32,547 nucleotides of DNA from Treponema sp. GTDB lineage: Bacteria > Spirochaetota > Spirochaetia > Treponematales > Breznakiellaceae. The stretch covers positions 1 through 32,547 of the forward strand of contig JAISTO010000098.1 in assembly GCA_031272575.1 (NCBI GenBank). The letters are read 5' to 3'. The position numbers were made by a program, and so were the translations under genes. This document shows, one piece after another, positions 21,079-30,447 of the stretch (its first letter is position 1; every line of letters begins with the position of its first letter). The notes beneath the pieces are model-generated. The model made no database searches. It saw only the letters and a program-made list of their open reading frames with translations, and was not told where the DNA came from.

Positions 21079-23354
21079 AGTTCCTCCTCCACCTCAAGCG
21101 CCTCTCGCTGCTCCCGCTCCCGGCTGAGCCCCAGATCGAGCAACTGCCCCACATCGAGAATCAGGCTGACTGACCCGTCCCCCAGGATAGAGGCGCCGGC
21201 TATGCCCGGGGTATTCGTGTACTGATCCCGCAGCGGTTTTATCACCACATCCTCCTCGCCGATAAGGCGGTCCACCATGAAGCCCATCTTTTTTTCGGCG
21301 GTCCCGACTATCACAATAAAATGATAGTCCCGCTCCTCCTCGCAGGGGATTCCGAAGAGCCGGCTTATGCGCAGCAGCGAGATCACGTCATTGCGGATGT
21401 TGAAGACCTCGTAGTGGTCGAGCCGGCGGATTTCGTCAGGGCGTACGCGGAGGCTTTCGATGACGCTCGTAATCGGGATGGTGTAGATTTCCGGGCCGAC
21501 CCGCACGAGGAGCCCCTGGATGATCGCCAGGGTAAGGGGCAGTTTGATAGTGAAGGTCGTGCCGCGGCCCTTTTCGGTTTTCACGGTGACCGTCCCGTTC
21601 AGTTTGTCAATCTGACGGCGGACCACATCGAGGCCCACGCCGCGCCCGGAAATGTCGCTCACCGTTTGGGCGGTGGAGAAGCCCGGCTCGAAGATCAGGT
21701 TGATGGCCTCCGCGTCGCTGGGGGCCTTGTTCGCGCGCAGGAGGCCCCGCTCCGCGGCCTTTGCCTTCACCGCCTCGACGTCGATGCCGCGGCCGTCATC
21801 CGCTATCTCGATGACGATCATGCTGCCCTCGTTGCAGGCGCGGAGCGTCAGTTGGCCCTCCTCCGCTTTGCCCGCGGCCCGGCGCGCGTCAGGCGCCTCT
21901 ATGCCGTGGTCACACGAGTTCCGCACCGAGTGCATGATCGGGTCGAGCAGGTCCTCGATAACGGACTTGTCCAGTTCCGTGTCCTCTCCCTCGATGACGA
22001 GGTTGATCTTCTTGTTCAGTGACTTTGACAGGTCCCGCACGACGCGGGGGAAGCGGCTGAAAATCTGGCTGATGGGTACCATGCGTATCCGCATGACCGC
22101 CTCCTGCAGCTCGCCGGTAATGCGCCCCAGGTTCTGGGACGCGGCGCGGAACCTGCCGGCCGTGCTTTTCATGCTCTGCTCGAAGCCGTCGAAGAGCGTG
22201 AAGAGGCTCCCGTAACGCTCGTTCAGTTCCTTGCGGCTATCAGGCGCGGTCCGCGCCGCGGCCAGGTCGTCGAAGAGGGCCTTCATTCTTTCGCGATAGC
22301 CCCCCTCGAGGCCATGCAGGTTTGTCAGCAGAGTGCCTAACTGGTTCGCGATCTGGTTGAAGGCCGCCTTGGTGATGACGGTCTCGGATACGAGGTTGAG
22401 CAGATCGTCGACGCGCTTCGAGTCGACCCGCAGCACGGAGCCTGTCTCCCTGCCGGCAGGGGCCGCGGCAGGGGCCGCTGGGGTATCGGCAGGGGGGGCT
22501 GCCCCGGCCGCGGGGGACGCGGCAGGAGGCAGCGCCGCCGTGGGGGCCCGCGCCGAACCGCCGCTCTCGAGACACGCTATGTCGACAGCGAGGGTCATGC
22601 CGGGAACCGCCGCGCACTTGCGCAGGGCCTCGGGCGCCTCGTTCGACGCGACGAAGTAGTCCACCACCGGGTAGAAGGTATCCCCGTAGAGCGCCTCGAA
22701 ATCGGGCAGGGTCTTGAGCAGCGTGCCCCGGCCCCTGAGCGCCGCGTAGACCTGTATGCCCCCCACCGTGTTCATCAGGCTCGTTTCGTCAAAGGTGACG
22801 GTGAGGCGATAGACCGGCAGCCCGGCGGCCGCCTCTTGCAGGTCGAGCAGGTCTTCCTCGCTGAGCGGCGCTCCTGCCGGGGGCGCCCCCGCTTGCGGCG
22901 CCGGGGCCTGGGGCGCGGGGGCCGGCGCTGCGGGCTTCGGCGCGGGCACGGGCGCGGGCGCGGGCAGCAGCGCGCGGAGGCGCTCTTCTATGGCGGCGGT
23001 ATCCTCTTCGTACACCGCGCCCCTCCCGCGGCATTCGAGCATGGCCTTCACCACATCGATGGCGGCAAGGAGCGTATCGACCGCGTTTTCGTCAACATTA
23101 ATGGTGTCTGAGCGGATTGCATCGAGCACGTCTTCCATAAGGTGGGTAAAATGCGAAAGTTCCCTCATCTCGACCGTGGCCGCCCCCCCCTTAAGGGTAT
23201 GCGCAGCCCGAAATATTTCATCTACCGCGTCACGATGGTCAACTTCCTGTTCCAACACGAGGACGTTCTGCTCGAGCGTGTCCACCTGCATCCGCGCCTC
23301 GCTGAAAAAGTCCCTGAGCAGTTCCTCGTTATTGGGGTCTAAATAATCACTCAT
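21069..23354 (-). CDS. cheA: Chemotaxis histidine kinase CheA
   Basis: P1 H-box FRAAHTLKGGAATVEM; HATPase N box HSVRNSCDHGIE, DDGRGIDVEAVKAKA, GRGVGLDVV; CheW-like P5. Start MSDYLDPNNEELL at 23354. Confidence 0.97.
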   Translation of the reverse strand: MSDYLDPNNEELLRDFFSEARMQVDTLEQNVLVLEQEVDHRDAVDEIFRAAHTLKGGAATVEMRELSHFTHLMEDVLDAIRSDTINVDENAVDTLLAAIDVVKAMLECRGRGAVYEEDTAAIEERLRALLPAPAPVPAPKPAAPAPAPQAPAPQAGAPPAGAPLSEEDLLDLQEAAAGLPVYRLTVTFDETSLMNTVGGIQVYAALRGRGTLLKTLPDFEALYGDTFYPVVDYFVASNEAPEALRKCAAVPGMTLAVDIACLESGGSARAPTAALPPAASPAAGAAPPADTPAAPAAAPAGRETGSVLRVDSKRVDDLLNLVSETVITKAAFNQIANQLGTLLTNLHGLEGGYRERMKALFDDLAAARTAPDSRKELNERYGSLFTLFDGFEQSMKSTAGRFRAASQNLGRITGELQEAVMRIRMVPISQIFSRFPRVVRDLSKSLNKKINLVIEGEDTELDKSVIEDLLDPIMHSVRNSCDHGIEAPDARRAAGKAEEGQLTLRACNEGSMIVIEIADDGRGIDVEAVKAKAAERGLLRANKAPSDAEAINLIFEPGFSTAQTVSDISGRGVGLDVVRRQIDKLNGTVTVKTEKGRGTTFTIKLPLTLAIIQGLLVRVGPEIYTIPITSVIESLRVRPDEIRRLDHYEVFNIRNDVISLLRISRLFGIPCEEERDYHFIVIVGTAEKKMGFMVDRLIGEEDVVIKPLRDQYTNTPGIAGASILGDGSVSLILDVGQLLDLGLSREREQREALEVEEELCA

Positions 23355-23361
23355 TGCGCAT

Positions 23362-23390
23362 AGTATAGGATATCCGGGGGGAAAATGCAA
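23362..23390 (-). promoter_or_regulatory. cheA promoter: TTGCAT, 17-nt spacer, TATACT, with C8 abutting the -35
   Basis: Reverse complement of AGTATA (23362-23367), ATGCAA (23385-23390) and G8 (23391-23398). Confidence 0.8.
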
Positions 23391-23408
23391 GGGGGGGGAG
23401 TGACGGCC

Positions 23409-24254
23409 TTAACCTGTTGACGGCGCTTCCCCTATGTGCACGTCCACCTGGGGGAACGCTATGTGCAGGCCCGCCTCTTCGATCCGCTCTTTGATGTTCT
23501 TCGTCTGATCCCAGTAAACTTGCCAGTACACGTCCCCCCTTGCCCAGGCCCGCAGGGCGACGTTCACCGCGCTGTCCCCCAGGGACTGCACGAGTATCTG
23601 CGGGGCCGGGTCTTTGAGGAAGCGCTTCTCGTTTTCCGCGATGTTCCGAAGCACCGCGAAGGCCGCGTCGATTGAGTCCCCATACGAGATGCCCACAATA
23701 AAGTCCATGCGGCGGCGGTTGTTGCGGGTGTAGTTTTTCAGGGGGGCGCCCCACACGCTCGAATTGGGCGCGGACACGTAGACCCCGTCCGGGGTTTCCA
23801 GTATCGTCGTGAAGAGGTTGATCTCCTTAACAGTGCCCCCCACCCCCGCGACCTCGATGTAATCCCCCTTGCGGCAGGAGCGCTGCACGATGATGACGAT
23901 GCCGGCCGCGATGTTCGCGAGGGTGTCCTTGAGGGCGATGCCCACGGCAACGCCCGCCGCGCCGAGTACGGCGATTAAACTGGCCGTGTTTATACCGAAG
24001 AGGTCGAGAATCATGATCGTGCAGATGATCACGGCCGCATAGCCGACCACCCGCTTCAGCATAGAGGCGAGAGTCGCCTCTACCTTCAGTTTAAGTTTCC
24101 CCTCCGAGGCGTGGTTTATGACCTTGCGGAGGACCACCACGAGGACCCGCCCCGCCGCGATGATGAGGCCGGCAAGAAGGAGCCGCCGCAGGAAGAGCAG
24201 CAGGGTAGTGCTGTGGGCAGCCCACAGGCCGGCTATGGTACTGGTAACGTCCAT
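23409..24254 (-). CDS. MscS-family small-conductance mechanosensitive channel
   Basis: FGINTASLIAVLGAAGVAVGIALKDTLANIAAGIVIIVQRSCRKGDYIEVAGVGGTVKEINLFTTILETPDGVYVSAPNSSVWG. Confidence 0.95.
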   Translation of the reverse strand: MDVTSTIAGLWAAHSTTLLLFLRRLLLAGLIIAAGRVLVVVLRKVINHASEGKLKLKVEATLASMLKRVVGYAAVIICTIMILDLFGINTASLIAVLGAAGVAVGIALKDTLANIAAGIVIIVQRSCRKGDYIEVAGVGGTVKEINLFTTILETPDGVYVSAPNSSVWGAPLKNYTRNNRRRMDFIVGISYGDSIDAAFAVLRNIAENEKRFLKDPAPQILVQSLGDSAVNVALRAWARGDVYWQVYWDQTKNIKERIEEAGLHIAFPQVDVHIGEAPSTG

Positions 24255-27200
24255 TACTCTATCCTTATGAGTTCACCGCCGGAGCGCCCGAAGACCTCCG
24301 CCTCGTACATACACTCGGCGGCCGTGGGCGGCACAGGGTACACGCCCGGCATGACGGCGCGGAACCGGAACTCGACCACCTGCCGGCCGGCCTCAAGGTA
24401 ATTCCAGTGATAGCGCACCTCATCATCCATGATGAAACGCTCCGGGCGGCCCCAGTACCACCAACTGGAGGCGCTGCTTTCGCCCTCGCCTCCCTGCGGG
24501 GCCGTCGCGGTGGTAACGAAGGTGGAGTCGACGATCTCGGCGCCGGAGGGCACCGGCGCGCGGAGCGCCACGAAGTGCCGCGTCTTTGTGGTCGAGAGGG
24601 TCACGCGGCGGGTGTAGGTCCTGCCCGCTTTCAGGGCGCTGTCCGTTACCCGCTTGCCGTCCGAGTCGAAGGTCTCGGCAAAGACGGAGAAGCCCTCGTC
24701 CCGCCGCTCCGCGATCTCGCTGGGGATCCCGTAGCGGAAACTGCTCATGTAGTAGAGCCTGCCGGAACCGTCCCGCTCTATGCGGAGGGGGAGCAGCGTG
24801 TCACGCGCCATGCTATCGATGGGGGGCTCCTCGATGTCGAACACCTCGGACACGGGGAGGCCCCCGTAGGAGTCGAAGCGGGATTGCAGCAGGTCCTCGC
24901 CCGCGAGCGCGGCCTTTGCGGTGAAGTTCACCTTCTGCTTCGCTTCGTCATCCGCCACGCGGGCGAACGCCGCTATCGCCCAGAAGGAGGCCGCGGTGGT
25001 CCCCCAATGCCCGTTCCGCTGGGACTCGATGAGCGCGGCCGCGAGGCGGCTTGTCATGTCGTCGTTGGGCGCGAGGGTCTGGTAGAGCATCAGGGCCAGA
25101 GCGTAGCGGTCGGTAGTCCCATCCCAGAAGTAGCCGCGCCGCTCTGCCGTCTCCTGTAGGTCCACCGTGCGGGCGCCCGGACGGATAAAGCGGGCTATTT
25201 CCTTGAACGCCTGACGCGCCAGCGCGGTCTCGCCCGAATCGGCCGCCGCGAGCCCCGCAAACGCATAGCCGCAGATGCCGATACTGTCACCCTTACCGAG
25301 GTACGAGCGTATCTCGTTGGGGATTTTTTCCCCGTTGAGGGAGCGCACCCAGAGCGCATAGCCGTAGAGGAAGGAGTCGCGCTGGTAGGCGTTGAGCGCC
25401 GCCTGGTCGCGGCTGAGGTAGCGGAAGAGCGCGTCCACGCGGAGGCCGGGCGGCAGTTTGCAGCCCTGCGTTTTTGCCAGGTAGACCATGTGCGCCACGC
25501 GGACGGACACGAAGAAGTTTGCCTGCGTCTCCCCCGGCCAGTAGGGGAAGCCCCCCTCCCCCAGTTGGCTCTTGGCGATGAAGGCGAGCTCTTCCGCGAT
25601 CGTGGCCTCGAGGTTGGTGACGCGGCTTTCGAGGCCGAACGCGTCGAGGTGCTTGCCGAACGCGAGGAGGGGCAGGAGGCGGGCGGTGCGCTGCTCGAGG
25701 CAGCCGTAGGGGTAGTCGAGCAGGTAGCCCAGGGCCTCCTTCAGCGAGGCGAGGCGGGAGGCGGACACGGAGACGGAGAGGCTGCCGGAGCCGGGGGGTA
25801 TCATCGCGGGCAGGACAACGCCGTTTTCCACGAAGGCGTTTTCGCCCGTCTTACCGGAGAGGTTCCCTATGGTGGTGACCGTTTCGAAGAGGACGGGACG
25901 GTCTACCTTGAGGGGCTTGACGATACGCTCGTTCACCTTTGCGGAGCGCAGGGTGAAGACGATGTTCGCGTTCCCCATGCCGGTTGCGGCCAGTTTGAAG
26001 GCCGCCTCCACGGTGGCGCCCGCCGGTATGCTGAGCTTCTGTTCCGCGCTGCCGTCCACTTCCAGTACCGAGCCCCAGCCTGACTCGGGGGAGGCCCCCT
26101 CGATGGCGACGGACACCGTGGCCTGGGCCGCCTTTTTTTCAAGGTTGCTTAAGATGAGGGATACCTGGCCCGTGTCCCGCCAGCGGAGTTTCCTCGGCAG
26201 GGCCGCCGTCGCCGTGAGCGGGGCGCTGACGAGCATTTCGCTCTCCTTAAGGCCGAACGTGTTGTCCCCCACCGCCACCGCCGTCAGGCGGTAGGTGGAA
26301 AGCGAGTCGGGCAGCGTGAAACTGACCGTGACCTTGCCGTCGGGCCCGGTGAAAAGGCAGGGCTCGAAGACGGCGGTGGGGCGGAAGTCCTTGCGCTCGT
26401 TGAGTTTGCCCCCCTCGTCGTCCCCGCCCATGAGGTCGTTGAGCGAGTAGGTGACCGGATCGATGAGGAGCGAGCGGCTGTCCGCCCCCCGCACCGCAAG
26501 CGGGAAGCGGCTTGGGTCATAAAAGAAAGCGAGCGGGTCCTGCACGTGGTAGTCGATGAGGTCGACCACCCCCCGGTCCACCGCCATAAACGACAGTTCG
26601 GCGCCGCTCACCGGCTTCCCGGCCTTCGTCACCGTTAAGGTGACATTCGCCTTTTCCGCGGGGCCGTAGACTTCCTTCCCCTGCGTGATGTCAATCTTGT
26701 AGTGACGGGACTCCGCGTCCACATGGAGCGCGGTAAGGCCGAAGAGGCCCTTGGGCTTGTCCAGATCCGGTTCGTCGAGCGTGCCTTTGGGGGGGCCGCT
26801 GCGCAGCGTAAAGGATGACAGGGCTGCGTAGACGACCGGCACCCACTCCTCCTTGATCGGGATGGTGATGACCTGCGAGGAGCCGTCAATCTCGATGATG
26901 CGCTCCTCGAGTATGCCCTCCCGCTCGAGGCTGAGGAGGTACTTCCCCTTTTCCAGGGGGGACTGGACAAGGATTTCCGCCGTGTCGCCGGGGGCGTAGG
27001 AGTCGCGGTCGGGCTGCATGGCGATGCTGTCCTCGTCCCGGGCTGCCCAGCGCGCCCAGCCGCCGCCCGACACGTAAAAGTGGTACGCGGTGAAGACGGC
27101 GCGGCCTTTGTCATCCTTTGCCCGGAGGCGGACCTCCCACTGCCCGCTCTTTTCAGGCGTAAAGGTGAAGGAGGCGGCGGCCCCGCCCCGCGCGGCCGTC

Positions 27201-30200
27201 AGGGTTTTTTCAATGATGACCTCTTCGACCCGCTCCCAGTTCAGATTGACGCGGCCGCCTACCCCCTGCTGTTTGGACTGCTTCCATTCGTAGCGGATAA
27301 TCTGCGCCGACGCGCCGCTAATGACGCCCGTCCAGGGGCTGCCGTCCACCCGCACCGGCGCCCAGGAGAGCGTCGCCTCCTTGTTGGCCGGCAGGAACCA
27401 GGCAGGGCGGCCCGTTCCCGCGCCGCCCGTGCCCCGGTCGAGGCGCGAGGCGAGGTAGAAGGACGCCGGGTGCACCACCACCGAGGCCCGGGCCGCCGCC
27501 TCCTGGCGGGCCGCGTCCTGGGCCGTGGCCTCGACGCGGTAGCGGTAGGCCAGCCCCTCCACGCCGCCCTCCTCCGGCTTCTGCGTCAGGGTGACGGAGC
27601 CGTCCCCGGCGAGGGCGCCTTCAGCCTTGGCGAAGAAACTGCGGGTATCGTTGTACGATTCGGGCCCCATGTGCCAGTGCTCCCAGGCGCCGCCCGGGCT
27701 GTAGAAGAGGGGGTCGCGGCTCCAGTAACTCGTGTACGAGGCCCCCCCCAGGCCCCCGCCCGCAAGGTACGAGGCCTTGAAGACCGCCCGCATCGTGTCG
27801 CCCTGGTACACGGTGCCCTCCGGGAACGCGATCGAGGCCTGGAAGCGGAGCCGCTCGAAGTTCGCCACGGTGAAGGAGAGCGCGGTACCGTTCCGCCGCG
27901 CGTAGCGTCGCCCCCAGGGCGAGGGGTTCTCCGGGACCGGGGACTCGCTCCCGCGGCGGTACCAGAGGGTGTAGGTGCCGGGATCGAGGTCCTCCGGCAG
28001 GGTGAAACTCCCCCAGGAGCCCCCGTTTGCGGACGTTTCCCCCTTGATGACCGCAAGCGGCGTCTCGCTCGAGCGGCCCAGCGCCTCGGCGACGAAATCG
28101 CCCCGATAGGGGGTGTAGACCCCCAGGCTGAGGCGCTGGTCTATGCCCCGGAAACTGACGGTCTCGCCGGGCCGGTAGAGGCTCCGGTCGGTAAAGAGGA
28201 AGGCCGTGCTGCGCGTCTCTTCCACATCGAAGGGGCTTGCCCGGCCGTCCACATCGAAGCGCCAGAGGTTGTGACTGTCGTTGGGAATGAACTCCGCCTG
28301 ATCCCCGCCCGCGGCGGCGCCGCCCCCTTCGAGTGCCCGCACCCGCAGCCCCGATTCGTTGTACGGATTCGGGCTATGAAAGCGTTTTTTGAAGTCCCCG
28401 GGGCTAAAAGTGAAGACCGCGAGGCCCTGCTCGTCGGTGTCCGCCTCGCGGACCAGCGCGCTCCCCTCGAGCAGTTGCACCTTCGCCCCCGCCGCGGGTT
28501 CCCCGGTCGAAAGATGCGTGACCCACACGAGGACCTTGTTGTACCCGTAGCGCACTGTGAGGCCCAGATCCGTCACCTGCACCGTGAGGTTCGAGGAGCC
28601 CTCGTTGACATAATCCCCCCATCCGGATTTGGTTTTGTACGTCCAGCCGAGGGCCGCCGTGCCCTTGCCCCCCGGCCCCAGGACGGGCTTCAAGTCTTCC
28701 ATGAAGTAGCGCGGCTTGTTCCGGGGGAACGACGTGATATCGACCGGCTGTATCTGTTTTTTGTTGATGGTCTCGTAGGGCCCCGCGGCGCTGCTCATGC
28801 CGAAGCCCAGTTCCACCGGATTCTGGGTCCCCCAGACCACCTTCGGCGCATAGGATGACTCTATCATGCGGGCGCCGCTGTTACGCACCTGCACGAAACT
28901 GGGGGCCGAGCCTACCCGCACGCTTTCCACCTGCTCCTTCCCCAGCACTCTCCCCCAGACGTCCTTCACCTGCCCGGAAACTCGCACCGTGTAGGAGCTG
29001 TCGTAGTCGAGCGGCAGATTCCTTATGACCACATGCGAGCCGTCAATGGAAATATCATCTTTTACGAGGAGGCGCTGCCCGTCCACCGAGAAGAGCGCCG
29101 CCTGATTGCTATCCGCAAGCGTATGGGAAAAGCGCAGGGTGATGGGCAGCCCCTCCTGGCCGTAGCGGCTCGCTTCCGCTCCCCGGAAGCTGAAGGGCAG
29201 CAGGGTATGAAAGGTGAAGGAAATATCCGCTTTGGTGCCCAGGTAATCCGGCTCGGAGCGCGCGCCCGCAAGCAGCACGACCTTCACATCCGTGTCCATG
29301 GGGGGCTGCGCTTTCAGGCTGACGAGCACCTTGTGCGTTATGCCGTAGCGCTCCTCATAGTACCGGGACTCCGCCTCTTTCGCAGGCCGGGACACACTGA
29401 AGGCCGCTGCGGCCCCCCCCACATAGACCTTCAGCGATTCCCCTATCTGAGCGACATTCACCGGATACGCGAAGGTGATAGTGACAAAGGCCCCGTCCGC
29501 GGGCTGGACGTTGGTAATGGTGCTGTAATAGCCGTAGGCGGAGGAACCGCGATAGCCCGCGCTCCCGTCCTCGCCGACACTCCAACTGACGACCGAGAGC
29601 CGCTCCGTCTCGAAGGCGAAACTGCGGTTCCCTTCCAGTTCCTTCCCCCCCAGGGACTTGATCGTTTTCGGCACCGTGACCGTGTAGCGCCGCTGGGGCA
29701 GATAACCCCCCTCAGGTTCAAACGCGAGGAGACTCGACCCGTACCAGCGGTAGGTGCCCTTGAGGGGCGGCGTTATTTCGAGGAGCCCCGCATCCTCTTT
29801 CAGAGGAGCGCCCAGTTGCCCAAGCGGTACCACCGGCTGGGTAAAGACGACGAATATTTCCGGATGTTCCATCTCGCGGGCCAGTTCCCCCTTGGGCCCG
29901 AAATCGGCCATCTTGAAGGGCTCATCGCTTTCCCGTATCACCTGCGGCACAGGCGCTTTCGCCTCGCCCCCGGCCGCCGTTTCGCCTTCGACATCTTCCG
30001 CGGCCCCGCTCCCCGGCTCGTAATAGGCGATCTTGTAAGCCTTGTAAGCCTCGGCCCGCCTGCCCGTAACACTGAATGAGGCACCGGTCTCGTCTTCCAT
30101 CCTGATTACCCGCTCCGCCTGCTCCTTCGAGCAGGCAAGGGTAACGGCGCACAGCGCGGCGCACAGCGCTGCGCAGAGCGCTGCGCCTTTTCCGCTTGTT

Positions 30201-30211
30201 TTCTTAACCAT
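24254..30211 (-). CDS. Bacterial alpha-2-macroglobulin family lipoprotein (MG2 / thioester type)
   Basis: Lipobox VTLAC; MG2-like TDRSLYRPGETVSFRGIDQRLSL; A2M domain GKVTVSFTLPDSLSTYRLTAVAVGDNTFG; thioester motif YPYGCLEQRTARLLPL; SD GGAGG before ATG 30211. Confidence 0.95.
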   Translation of the reverse strand: MVKKTSGKGAALCAALCAALCAVTLACSKEQAERVIRMEDETGASFSVTGRRAEAYKAYKIAYYEPGSGAAEDVEGETAAGGEAKAPVPQVIRESDEPFKMADFGPKGELAREMEHPEIFVVFTQPVVPLGQLGAPLKEDAGLLEITPPLKGTYRWYGSSLLAFEPEGGYLPQRRYTVTVPKTIKSLGGKELEGNRSFAFETERLSVVSWSVGEDGSAGYRGSSAYGYYSTITNVQPADGAFVTITFAYPVNVAQIGESLKVYVGGAAAAFSVSRPAKEAESRYYEERYGITHKVLVSLKAQPPMDTDVKVVLLAGARSEPDYLGTKADISFTFHTLLPFSFRGAEASRYGQEGLPITLRFSHTLADSNQAALFSVDGQRLLVKDDISIDGSHVVIRNLPLDYDSSYTVRVSGQVKDVWGRVLGKEQVESVRVGSAPSFVQVRNSGARMIESSYAPKVVWGTQNPVELGFGMSSAAGPYETINKKQIQPVDITSFPRNKPRYFMEDLKPVLGPGGKGTAALGWTYKTKSGWGDYVNEGSSNLTVQVTDLGLTVRYGYNKVLVWVTHLSTGEPAAGAKVQLLEGSALVREADTDEQGLAVFTFSPGDFKKRFHSPNPYNESGLRVRALEGGGAAAGGDQAEFIPNDSHNLWRFDVDGRASPFDVEETRSTAFLFTDRSLYRPGETVSFRGIDQRLSLGVYTPYRGDFVAEALGRSSETPLAVIKGETSANGGSWGSFTLPEDLDPGTYTLWYRRGSESPVPENPSPWGRRYARRNGTALSFTVANFERLRFQASIAFPEGTVYQGDTMRAVFKASYLAGGGLGGASYTSYWSRDPLFYSPGGAWEHWHMGPESYNDTRSFFAKAEGALAGDGSVTLTQKPEEGGVEGLAYRYRVEATAQDAARQEAAARASVVVHPASFYLASRLDRGTGGAGTGRPAWFLPANKEATLSWAPVRVDGSPWTGVISGASAQIIRYEWKQSKQQGVGGRVNLNWERVEEVIIEKTLTAARGGAAASFTFTPEKSGQWEVRLRAKDDKGRAVFTAYHFYVSGGGWARWAARDEDSIAMQPDRDSYAPGDTAEILVQSPLEKGKYLLSLEREGILEERIIEIDGSSQVITIPIKEEWVPVVYAALSSFTLRSGPPKGTLDEPDLDKPKGLFGLTALHVDAESRHYKIDITQGKEVYGPAEKANVTLTVTKAGKPVSGAELSFMAVDRGVVDLIDYHVQDPLAFFYDPSRFPLAVRGADSRSLLIDPVTYSLNDLMGGDDEGGKLNERKDFRPTAVFEPCLFTGPDGKVTVSFTLPDSLSTYRLTAVAVGDNTFGLKESEMLVSAPLTATAALPRKLRWRDTGQVSLILSNLEKKAAQATVSVAIEGASPESGWGSVLEVDGSAEQKLSIPAGATVEAAFKLAATGMGNANIVFTLRSAKVNERIVKPLKVDRPVLFETVTTIGNLSGKTGENAFVENGVVLPAMIPPGSGSLSVSVSASRLASLKEALGYLLDYPYGCLEQRTARLLPLLAFGKHLDAFGLESRVTNLEATIAEELAFIAKSQLGEGGFPYWPGETQANFFVSVRVAHMVYLAKTQGCKLPPGLRVDALFRYLSRDQAALNAYQRDSFLYGYALWVRSLNGEKIPNEIRSYLGKGDSIGICGYAFAGLAAADSGETALARQAFKEIARFIRPGARTVDLQETAERRGYFWDGTTDRYALALMLYQTLAPNDDMTSRLAAALIESQRNGHWGTTAASFWAIAAFARVADDEAKQKVNFTAKAALAGEDLLQSRFDSYGGLPVSEVFDIEEPPIDSMARDTLLPLRIERDGSGRLYYMSSFRYGIPSEIAERRDEGFSVFAETFDSDGKRVTDSALKAGRTYTRRVTLSTTKTRHFVALRAPVPSGAEIVDSTFVTTATAPQGGEGESSASSWWYWGRPERFIMDDEVRYHWNYLEAGRQVVEFRFRAVMPGVYPVPPTAAECMYEAEVFGRSGGELIRIE
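30146..30181. repeat. Three 12-bp units (GGCGCACAGCGC x2, TGCGCAGAGCGC) in the signal-peptide-coding region
   Basis: Direct reading; encodes repeated ALCA. Confidence 0.85.
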
Positions 30212-30232
30212 GGGGTTGTTCCTCCAGAGTAA

Positions 30233-30261
30233 AGCATAGCGCAGTACGGGTGAAAAAACAA
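30233..30261 (-). promoter_or_regulatory. Promoter of the alpha-2-macroglobulin gene: TTGTTT, 17-nt spacer, TATGCT
   Basis: Reverse complement of AGCATA (30233-30238) and AAACAA (30256-30261); CCCC abuts the -35 on the minus strand. Confidence 0.65.
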
Positions 30262-30270
30262 GGGGCGGCA

Positions 30271-30282
30271 CAGCAATTCTCA
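30271..30282 (-). repeat. Solo copy of the TGAGAATTGCTG box, 9 nt upstream of a -35
   Basis: Exact 12-mer identity (as CAGCAATTCTCA) with 7615-7626 and, in the other orientation, 32145-32156. Confidence 0.85.
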
Positions 30283-30355
30283 TTACCTCTCACAAAGGCA
30301 CAGAAGGGGTTGCTCGCTGGTGATGCCTCCCCTCCCCGCTTCCGGATCACGCACA

Positions 30356-30383
30356 AGTCCCCAGTCCCAAGTCCCGAGTCCCA
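30356..30383. repeat. Four consecutive heptamers AGTCCCC/AGTCCCA/AGTCCCG/AGTCCCA
   Basis: Direct reading, exact 7-nt register. Confidence 0.9.
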
Positions 30384-30447
30384 ACTGGCATGACGCAGCG
30401 CCCACTCGCCCTCCCCCCAGGCCGACACGCCGCACGGTCGGGGCGCT

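Noticed and set aside
30356-30383. Heptamer array as a CRISPR
   Set aside because: The repeats are only 7 nt with no spacers; there are no cas genes in the window.
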